A DNA stretch of 64,000 bases from Hypomesus transpacificus. Taxonomy: Eukaryota > Chordata > Actinopteri > Osmeriformes > Osmeridae. The notes beneath the pieces were generated by a model. The model searched no databases. It was not told where the DNA came from and saw only the letters and a list, made by a program, of their open reading frames with translations. Positions 36,323 to 47,501 of the stretch are shown here, piece by piece. The number at the start of each line of letters is the position of its first letter. The stretch's first letter is position 1. The stretch covers positions 5,733,847-5,797,846 of the forward strand of contig NC_061062.1 in the NCBI RefSeq assembly GCF_021917145.1. Direction: 5' to 3'. Made by a program: the position numbers and the translations under genes.

Positions 36323-38154
36323 AGATGTGCTATAAACTTTCCCTTCACGTGCAGTGTGCCATTTAAAACGACTGCTATCTGAGCTGCTCACGTCTGAAGT
36401 GAAAATAGGGGTGTGTGTGTGATGGGGGAATATATGTGTGTGTGTGTTCACACAAGCTTGTGGTGTGTGTTTGATTTCTCTCTCTCTGCTTCTAGGGGAC
36501 GATTTCTCCATCATACAGCAGGAAATCTTCATGGTGAAAGAATGCATGCACCACAACATCGTGGCCTACTTTGGAAGCTACCTCTGGTAAGGGCCAAGTC
36601 TGAATACCAGCAGTTTTGTGTGAGCGAGAGAGATTTGACATTGGATCTTTCCAGAGAGTCCCCCTGAAAGGCATTGCAGAAAGTCCAAACCCCTTTCCAC
36701 CACCTCTGCCTGCCTGAGCTAGAGATGAGGCCAGAACGCAGTGTTTTTCCTGTTGTGATGCCGTGTGTGTGTGTTGGGGCTGGTTTCTCAGAGAGATACA
36801 GCCCTGTAGGTCTCCCCTTGTCTAGCACCTCCAGCAGGTTTACCAGAAATCAAAGCTTTGATGTGTTTTATGAAGCCATTAGTATAGAGAGACGTGTTTC
36901 ATCGCAGCATGTCAGGCTCGACGAGGAGCTTCAGAAATTAAAGTCACATGGTGTTAACGGCTTTTACTCACCTGGGGAGTGTGGGGGTTGGGAGGGGAGT
37001 GGAGTATGTACAAAATGAAACAAAATACAAATAAACTGCAAACAAAACGGAACAAAGGAATGGCTTTTCCGTACCAAGTTGTCAGCGCCCTCTCAGGCTC
37101 GGTCCAGGGAGACTCGTGTGGTCTAACCGTCTCCCCTCTCCCCCTCCAGCCGGGAGAAGCTGTGGATCTGCATGGAGTACTGTGGAGGAGGGTCCCTCCA
37201 GGACATCTACCACGGTGAGCTCCCAGCTGCCTTGGGCCTTACGGGCCAGTCAACACGCTAAAGTAATCCGGTTTATTGTTGTTGACATTCCTGAAAGTTT
37301 GCCCGTTGGGATTTGCTGCTGGCGTCGATCCTGCTGCAAGCGAACTCTGACCTTTAGCCCCGGCTGCATGAACTCCGATGACTTGCATGTCTCCCGTCTT
37401 CTGAATCTGTCCCTTCTTGTCTCTCTGTGTTCCAGTGACGGGCCCTCTTTCCGAGCTGCAGATAGCTTACGTCTCGAGGGAGACTCTGCAGGTAACACTT
37501 AACTCCTCCTTAACCAGGTTGACATTGCAGTGCATTCATTTCATTTAGCAACAGCCACCAGGCTTGGTGCAACCATAGTTTACAGTGCAGCAGTCACATC
37601 TCCACTGCAATGTGTCAAGTACAGTGCAACAGTCACATCTCAACTACAGTATTACACAGTACAGTACAATAATCACATCTCAACTATTATTATAGTCTTA
37701 CATAGTACAGTGCAGCATATGTCATCTACTGTACTGTCCTCGATGTGTCTGCAATTTCAGCCCCAAACACTCAACCTGTCATTGTGTTTCCTAGGGTCTT
37801 GGATACCTGCACTCCAAGGGCAAGATGCACCGCGACATCAAGGTAACCCCCGCTCCACCCTGAACCCTCTGAATCGAGCTGCGAGGCGGTTGAGCTAGCT
37901 AGGGTGTGAAGCACAGGAAAGAGAGAGAGAGAGAGAGAGCAGGGAAGCACATGAGCCGCGTGGTCACCGCCAGAGGTTTCCAGATCTCTGCGCTAGTTCG
38001 CTCCCCCCCCCCCCCCCCCCTCGCTCCCCCCTTAGCCGGGTTATCACAGCAGGACAGGGCCTGGCTCTGCTTAACTCCACCCACACACAGCACTTCCTGT
38101 TTCCTCGGCCCCGGGGCTCCAGGATGCCTGGCGACGGGCCTGTCAATCACAAAC

Positions 38155-38214
<60 letters not shown>

Positions 38215-41200
38215 TATATATATTGAGATTTGAAATCTCTTTTGCTACAGCGACCCGGCCAAGATGGGCACATGACACACTGCGACAGCAATCATCTAGT
38301 AAAAAAAATAATTATATACAGTGCCCTCCAAAAGTATTGGAACAGTGAGGCGAATTCCTTTATTTTTGCTGTAGACTGAAAACATTTGGGCTTGACATCA
38401 AATAATGAACGTGAGACCAAAGATCAACGTTTCAGCTTTTATTTCCAGGTATTTACATCAGGATCTGATGCACAACTAAGAAAATATCACATTTTGTTTG
38501 AATCCACCCATTTGTCATGTGAGCAAAAGTATTGGAACAGATATACTTAAAACATATTTAAGTGAATAAGACTTAATATTTAGTTGCAAATCCTTTGCTT
38601 TCAATAACTGCAGCAAGTCTGTGACCCATTGACGTCACCAAACTTTTGCATTCTTCCTTTTTGATGCTTTCCCAGGCTTTCACTGCAGCCTCTTTCAGTT
38701 GTTGTTTGTTTTGTGGGGTTCCTCCCTTCAGTCTCCTCTTAAGCAGGTAAAATGCATGCTCTATAGGGTTTAAGTCTGGAGATTGACTTGGCCAGTCTAA
38801 TACCTTCCATTTCTTGCCCCTGATGAACTCCTTTGTTGTTTTGGCAGTGTGTTTTGGGTCGTTATCTTGCTGCATGATGAAGGCTCCGCCAATCAGTTTG
38901 GTTGCATCTTTCCTTAAATTGGCAGACAAAATGTTTCTGTAGACTTCCGAGTTCATTTTGCTGCTGCCATCATGTGTTACATCCTCAATGAAGATTAATG
39001 AGCCCGTCCTAGAAGAAGCCATGCAAGCCCAAGCCATGACATTACCTCCACCGTGTTTCACAGATGAGCTTGTGTGTTTGGGATCATGAGCAGTTCCTTT
39101 CTTTCTCCAAACTTTAGCCTTTCCATCACTTTGGTAAAAGTTAATCTTTGTCTCATCAGTCCATAAAACTTTGTCCCAGAATTTTTGAGGTTCATCTCTG
39201 TACTTTTTGGCAAATTCCAGCCTGGCCATCCTATTCTTCTTGCTAATGAGTGGTTTGCATCTTCTGGTGTAGCCCTTGTACTTTTGTTCATGAAGTCTTC
39301 TGCGAACAGTAGATAGTGATACCTTCACTCCTGCCATCTGGAGGTTGTTGCTGATCTCACTAACAGTTGTTTTAGGGTCTTTCTTTACAGCTCTCACAAT
39401 GTTTCTGTCATCAACTGCTGATGTTTTCCTTGGTCTACCTGTTCGACGTCTGTTACTTAGTACACCAGTAGTTTTCTTCTTCTTCAGGACATTCCAAATG
39501 GTTGTACTGGCTATGGCCAATGTTTCTGCAATGGCTCTGATTGATTTTCCATCTTCTCTAAGACTCACAATTGCTTGTTTTTCACCCAAAGACAGCGCTC
39601 CGGTTTTCATGTTGTTTTCACCTCTGAATACAGTCTGCATAGACAAAACCTATCTTACCCAATCTGAACCTGAGTGTAGACATTCAGTGGTATTTATTGA
39701 TTGAATAATGTATGTAATAGGACACACCTGGGCAACAAAACACACCTGTCAGTCACATGTTCCAATACTTTTGCTCACGTGACAAATGGGTGGGTTCGAA
39801 CAAAAAGGTGATATTTTCTAATTTGTGCATCAGATCCTGATGTAAATACCTGGAAATAAAAGCTGAAACGTTGATCTCTGGTTTCACATTCATCGTTTGA
39901 TGTCAAGCCCAAATGTTTTCAGTCTACAGCAAAAATAAAGGAATTGGCCTCACTGTTCCAATACTTTTGGAGGGCACTGTATATCTGAGTAGCATAGCGA
40001 GGACATGCATTTAAACATGCTTAGTTGTAAGTGGAGAGGATTTGAGAGCAAGGCTCTCATGGCAGTGCAGAAGTGAGAATGGTTGAATTGAGGGTTTAGG
40101 TTGGCTGAGGGGCAGTTCTATGGGCGTTTGTGAAGCCCTCTGTGACATGCTTGCGTGTAAAAAGGGCTATACAAATACATTTGATTTGAATTATACCTGT
40201 CTGCCGTGTCTGTGTCCGCAGGGGGCCAACATCCTGCTGTCAGACAACGGTGACGTGAAGCTAGGTGAGCCTGTTCTGCTGCGCTGGTCTCCTGACTGGG
40301 CTCTGGAGTCAGAGGCTCTGGAGTCAGAGGCTCTGGACTCAGAGGCTCTGGACTCAGGCTCTCTCCAGCCCCCATGGCTGTCTGCCCTCAGTGAGTTACC
40401 TCACCTGAATAGACCTGTCCTTCTGTTTCGCAGCTGACTTTGGAGTTGCAGCCAAAATCACTGCCACCATCGCCAAGAGGAAGTCCTTTATCGGGACACC
40501 TTATTGGTGAGTCTTTGTCCGTGTCTCAAGAACGAGCCAATCAGCATGTGAAAAGGGGTATTGTGGCCCTGCTGCTGTTGAGGAAATGGCTGCTTTTCTT
40601 GTTCGGGTTCATGCTTGGCATATTCCTGGCTGGGGCATACTCCTGGCTTGTAGTCATAGCAAACCTGTTTAGTCTCTGTTTAAAGTGAACTCTTTATATG
40701 AGCTCTGCCTCTTTAAAATACTTACAATTCGTCTATATATTAGGTTATACTTCTTGCAAAAGGTTTTTCCTCTTTACAGCCTCATAGCAGTTCGTTCTGT
40801 CTAGAGTATCCGGATTATGTACAAGCTCCATAAAGACTTCCTGGATGTGTAAGTGCGTGCTTGTGTGTTTGTGCGCGTGTGCAGGATGGCACCAGAGGTG
40901 GCGGCCGTGGAGAAGAACGGAGGCTACAACCAGCTGTGTGACATCTGGGCGGTGGGCATCACCTCCATCGAGCTGGCCGAGCTGCAGCCCCCCATGTTTG
41001 ACCTCCACCCTATGAGGTACCTCCTCCCGTGTTCCACTTCCACCCAATCAGGTTGTGTGTGTGTGTAAAGGAGGGGTGTTTCATGTTGTGTATGTGTGTA
41101 AACAAGGGGTGTGTCATGCCATGTGTAAACGAGGGGTGTTTTATGTTGTGTGTGTGTAAACGAGGGGTGTGTCATGCTGTGTGTAAACGAGGGGTGTTTC

Positions 41201-44200
41201 ATGTTGTGTGTGTGTGTAAACAAGGGGTGTTTCATGTTGTGTGTGTGTGTAAACAAGGGGTGTTTCATGTTGTGTGTGTGTGTAAACAAGGGGTGTTTCA
41301 TGCCGTGTGTAAACAAGGGGTGTTTCATGCCGTGTGTAAACAAGGGGTGTTTCATGCCGTGTGTAAACAAGGGGTGTTTCATGCCGTGTGTAAACGAGGG
41401 GTGTTTCATGTCGCTGCAGGGCCCTGTTTCTTATGTCCAAGAGCAGCTTCCAGCCTCCCAGGCTAAAGGACAGAACCAAGTGGTGAGTCTCCCCTCTTGA
41501 CAGCGCTGTTCATGTTCCGTTAAAGACTGAGGATCTTAACCAGACATCAGTGTTTCCCACACATAGACTCATTTGTGGCGGTGCGCCACAGAATCAACAC
41601 CGGCCGCCACATATTGCGTTTCGTTAGTATTATTATTTTTAACGCTATTTAAAACGCGCAGCGTGCATTTCAGATGCATTTCCTTTACCTGCTCTCCCTC
41701 CGTCTCTCTCACAAACGCATCTCTCAAATACACACACACACACACAGTCACAACGTCAGCACACGTTAGCAATGCTATGCGATATCAGCGAGACTTCAGC
41801 ATTAGTGCCGTAGATAAAAGTCTTGGAAAGTTTAGGTTACTTTTCGCTAGGTACCTACAAACATGTCTTAATCTGCTAGACCGGTGGGTTCCCCATCATT
41901 GTTTTGCTGAGCAGTCTCACGAGCCCTCCTTACCCGTCGTCATGGAGCCGACCAGCTAAATAATTATTTAGCACTAGCGTTGCTACCTGCATATATGCAG
42001 AAATTGTTTACAATATTTTCAGGCTTCAACTAGTGCTGCTCAAGCAGAAAAACAGGGTCAGGGCGAGAGAGCAATTTGTTAGGCATTGAAGAAAGAGTAG
42101 GAGAGTAGGAAAGCATCCAACATAATACATATATATATATATATATTTAATTTAAAAAAAATAATGTTGTGTAACAGAACCCACCCCCCCGCCACAAATT
42201 TCTCTCTAATCTGTGGGAAACCCTGGACATGGCGGATGAACATGACAGTCTGCCAGTGCCACACTGACCCTTCACCCCGTCTTCCCAGGTCGACCGCTTT
42301 CCACAACTTCGTCAAAGTGTCTCTGACCAAGAACCCGAAGAAGAGGCCCACAGCAGAGAAGCTCCTCTCGGTAATCCACCTTGTGCCTCGGCTTGGAGGA
42401 TGAACCAGGCAGGAACGGGGCTTCCTGTTCGTCGCTCTGAATCATAAGTCCTGTGATGTCACAGGGAGGAATGTGTCAGCGATGTGGTCCACATGACTTT
42501 GATTAATGAGACGAGGGTTAATTACTGTATTTGAAACTATAGAATTCCTGTAATTAGACTGGCCCAGTGAGCCCTCCCAAGAGATGGGAGTCTGGCAGAT
42601 GGTTCAGATGTCTAGTAGTCTTTCTCGCAGTTGACTGCACCCGTGATCGTGTTTGACGTTGTCGTTTTCATGTTTGAACTGTTTCTGGCCAAACCCAGGC
42701 TGTTCCTTGACTCTGACCACCCCGATAACGACTCAGTTTGGATCCATGATTTCCTGCTGTACTTTCTACATGTACTATTTCTATTTGCTGTGTTGCTTCT
42801 GGATAAAAAGGTCCCAATGCGTTGAATGAACTGTGACGTGTTTGTGATTGGCTGGGTTGCAGCATGTCTTCGTGGGCCAGACGGGTCTGACCAGGAGGCT
42901 GGCGGTGGAGCTTCTGGACAAGATGAACAACCCCGACAACAGCCAGCACTTCAGCGAGGTGGACGACGACGACCTGGAGGTACTGCCCCGGCCGCCCGTG
43001 CCCCTGGGAGGGGGGGGGGGGGGGGGGGGGGGGGCACGCCTGCTCTTTGTTGAGGGCCGACCGGCTTTCCCCTTTAGCTTGAGATCCGTTTTTATAGTGC
43101 AGATGAAAGGTAGTCAAATATCCCCACTTTTTTTCGGCTCTGTGTTGTCTGACCCAGTTTCTGTTTGCCCTCATTTCTCAACCTATAACTTTCCCTCCTC
43201 GGTCTAACTTTCTCTCTCCTAGTATCCCTCCCTGCCTCGTTCCTTCCCTTCCCTCTGCCTCTCTCTCTCTCTTCCCCTTCTGTCCTTGTCTCCCTCCCTC
43301 CCTCGCTCTGCCGCCTTCCCTCCCTCGCGCTCTCTCCACCCCTATATGAGTATTCCTGCTGGTATGAACATCTCCCTTGTGTACAGGCTAAATACATGGT
43401 CCCAGTGTCTTTAGAAGAGCATTGTGCCCGTGTCCCCTGACCCTGCTCCAGCACGGCAGCAGCCCTGGCCTGAGCACAACAGACAACCACAGCACACGGT
43501 CCACACCGACATGACGTCACACGCGTGCTCGGTTCAGCTGGAACGCCGCTCTGCGGAGCCGTCCTCTGCCGTACGAGCCGCGTGGACTGCGATATCCCCA
43601 TGGCGACAGGGTTTTCAGTGCTCCTGGATAGCTTATCACTGTTGGACCGATTACATGCTGATAAAGCTTTTATGACCCCGCTTCTCTCTCTCTCTCAGCT
43701 ACTGGTTTTATGACCTGACGACATGGCCGCGACTGGTAATCATTTGAGTTGTTTATCGGTTTTCACGCGCTGATGATGTTCCCGCTGTGTTCCCCCCCCA
43801 GCCCCTGTCTGCCGTGAGACACACCATCCGCTCCACCAACAAGCAGGCCAGGTCGGAGAGGACGCGCTCTGAGATCAACTGTAAGTGACCGGCTCCACCC
43901 GGCCCACCCCCCCCCCCCCCCCCATCGCACTGCTTTAGACAGGACCCCCCCACCCCCCACCCCATCTCCGATGGGGCGTCCCAGCTGTCAGTGGGTGCTG
44001 TAAGACGGGCGGTGTCTCTCCGCGCCGGCCCGGGGGTAGATCCTGCTAGTCCTGGAGGGTGGCACAAGGCCAGGCCGCAGCATGGGGGCACGCTGTAAAA
44101 ATAGCCTGAGATTCACGGAAGGGAAAGTGGCTGGAGGTGTGTGTGTGTGTGTGTGTGCGATTGGGGCGTGTGTGGAATGGGCGTTTGTTGGATTTGGACG

Positions 44201-47200
44201 TGTGTGATTAAGGCGTTTGCGTGTGTCGTCTAGAAAAGAGACTGCTGTTACTGCCTTCCTGTTTGTCGAAAACCCACCATTTTCGAGAAGACTCAATGTA
44301 CTGTGATGCCAGAGTGTGTTTGTCTAGTAGCAGAATGGCTAAGGTGTGTGTGTGTGTGTCATGTTCTGTAACAGCAGCAGCAGCAGCCCAATGTCCTGTC
44401 CTCTGTTCTCCCTGTCCCTGGGGGAGTGTCTGTTTGCTGTTGTTTTAACGAGCAGTGAGATGTAGCCGGAGAATCCCAGGGTGTGCAGGTACCTCACCTG
44501 TCAGACCAGTCCCCAGCACGTGCTCCCTGTCTGGAGGTCTCCAGCACGTCTGGAGAGGGCTCTTAACACTGTGACTGTCTCTCCCCCTGAAGCCCACAGT
44601 CCCCCAGGCCAGGCAAGCCCGTGTCCCAGCCCTGGCCCCGCCCAGGACAAAGGGGACCCAGGTCAGTGACAGAGTAGTGAGCTAGCCGTTCAACTGCATG
44701 TGACAGTTTCCTGTCAGTCTAACTTGAGTCTAAAATCAGGGTTCGAAAACCTTGTTTCTAAAGAAAGGAATCCCAATCCGATCTGAGAATTAAGTTAAAA
44801 AAAATAATAATATAAATATAAAACCACTGTGATGAAATGAGATTTATAAATGTAATTCGAGGTCCTAGACACAGTCTGATGTGTCTAATGTAGTGTCAGT
44901 GTTGCCATACCAAGCTGTTGATGGTGAAACAGAAAGGAAGAGGGGGTGCAGTGTGAGATGAGTGGCTTCTCAGAAAGCCGGTCGTTTCCCTGTCCTCTAC
45001 AGTAGAGGCTGTCTGCTGGTGTTCCTCAGCCTGTCCTGCAGCCCAGGCCCTGTGTACAGTCTTGACAAGACAGCTAGGAATGTGAAAAGAACCCCCCCCC
45101 CCCACACACACACACACTTACTCATCTATTTCTACATTAGAAACTTGACGACAAGCACGTTGTTATCATTCCTTTTGCATCATGTCACCTCCAATTTACC
45201 GGATAAGGAATGGCGAAATGTGCGCATTCTCAGACGAGTTCTTCATTTCTCTTAATGTGAACCTTTTTCTTGCCTTTGGCACCGTATGATAAGTGACGAG
45301 GGCCTGCACCAACTCAGGAGAGCATGTGACGGAGAAGGTCTTGTTTACACTGATCCAGTCCAAACTCCCCCGAGAGATCAGGCAACTCATCCAGTTCAGG
45401 TGTGGCCTGACGTCACTCCTCCAGTGCGCTCCTGGGTGCGCTGGATTTAACCCTGGGTGCGCACCCGAGTGGGCAGCCTAGCTGGAACAGGTGCTGAGTC
45501 ACTGAGCCTCTGAGCCTGAGGGAGTCCCATCACCGTGAGGGGGAGTGACGAGGACGGAAAAACCGAACTGCCAGCGAGCGCTGGAGTGGAGTTAGTCCCC
45601 TGGATTGCATGACCGAGTCCCTTTTACCGTGTTAGAGTTTGTGTGTTGCGCGAAAGGTGTTTTTGAAGGCTGTGCAGGAGTGTGTTGGAGAATGGGGCCC
45701 TCTAGTGACGGCAGGGCGCATGTGTTCTCTAATGGCTCTCGTGTCGTTTCCAGTCGACAAGGTCCAGTTCGAAGCTCCGCTGAGGAAGGAGACGGAGGCT
45801 CACTCTGAAATGGTGAGCATCTCACTCGCACGTCGACACGTCGACTCACTCGCAGTCACCCTCCCTGCGTCGCCCGTCGTCCACCTTGACTCCTCCCTCC
45901 CCGAGGGGGCGGAGCCGGCTCCCCCGAGCGGTGGTGATTCGCTGACGTGTGTTTTGTGCCGCTCCGCAGGACGTGACCAAGGACAGTGACTTCCCCTCCC
46001 CCTGGGGGCCCTTCGCCGAGGGAGGCATCACGACCAGGTGAAGCCACGGCAACCGTCACCGTGGAAACCAATCCTGCTTACATTTTCTTTGCCTCCCAAC
46101 TCCTGATTGATGTCCCATCCTCCGGGTTATGTTAGGAGAAGAGCATGGTCTATTGAACATGGACACCTCAGTGCATAGGCTGAATCTGTAGCGAGAGAGC
46201 ATTTTATCAACACTCGTGTTCATTTATTAATAGTTATGATGTACTAATTCCCCTGCTTATTCTAACTGACCAAAGCAGAGAGAACTAAACTGCCATCCCT
46301 TCGTGTTGACCGCCTTCACTGCTGGAGGTGGTGTGCTCGTCCTGGTCAGACTAACCCGTGTCCTCCGTGCCGTGGTCCTGTCTCAGCATGAGCCCTCGCG
46401 TGGTCGGAATGTGCTGGAGGTCTTCCCCTCCTGCTTCACCATGTGCTTTGACTGTGCCCTTCTTTTTGTTTTCCCCCCCCTCCTCCTCCTCGCGGCTCTC
46501 TCCTGTCCTCTCAAGGAGCCTTCTCAAAAGCGTTGAGGAGGAGTTGTTTCAACGGTAACTTCACGCTGTGTGTGTCTCTCGTGGCGTGCCGTCAGCTCCA
46601 CTCCTCCCCACTGGTGGTCGTGTGTGTGTGTGTGTGTGTGTGTGGCAGGCCTTCCTTAGCCCTGTGTGCCGTGGTGTGTGCGCCATGCCCCATAACCACA
46701 CCCCATAACCACACCCCATAGCCAAGCCCCATAACCACGCCCCATAGCCAAGCCCCATAACCACGCCCCATCCCTCCCTCCCATTCCTAGTTTGAAAGTG
46801 GTATTTGACGTGTATTTACATCCTCTAAAAAATCTAGATCAAGAGGTCGTAGGTTCGAGTCCCCTGTCCCCCTATATATCTTTTTGGATTAAGCTTCTGC
46901 TTCCCAAACACATTTATTATTAAAATATATATTTTTTTTATGTATAATTTATTTACCGTAGCTAACTGGCGATTGCTGGTAGTCTGAACAAGCAAGATCG
47001 TTTAACTGTGAAGTTAATGTTGCCACACATAAAATGACCCGTTTATGGCAAAGTGTTAACACGCTTGGACAGGACTGTAGTTCTCATACAGTACAGCTTG
47101 GACAGGACTGTAGTTCTCATACAGTACAGCTTGGATAGGACTGTAGTTCTCATACAGTACAGCTTGGATAGGACTGTAGTTCTCATACAGTACAGCTTGG

Positions 47201-47452
47201 ATAGGACTGTAGTTCTCATACAGTACAGCTTGGATAGGACTGTAGTTCTCATACAGTACAGCCGACGAGCTAGATCATGATGAGCCAGGGAGTCCCCCTG
47301 GTTGAAATGTCCGCCGCCTGTTCTCCTCAAGGCTGGTGGTGTTCTCGCTGAGCTTCTCAGATCCCTGCAGCGCACTTCCTCCTCTGATGTCATCTAGTCT
47401 CGCCTCTGCTTGGCCATGTCTGTTCCCTGCAGCAACCCTAGAAATACCATCA

Positions 47453-47501
<49 letters not shown>

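Noticed and set aside
41029..41500. Open frames of repeated CVNKGCF and HETPLVYT peptides on both strands
   Set aside because: Produced by a minisatellite with units divisible by three; the array is intronic.
46826..46870. A functional tRNA gene
   Set aside because: Only the B-box half is present, with no A box or full cloverleaf; it reads better as a truncated SINE.
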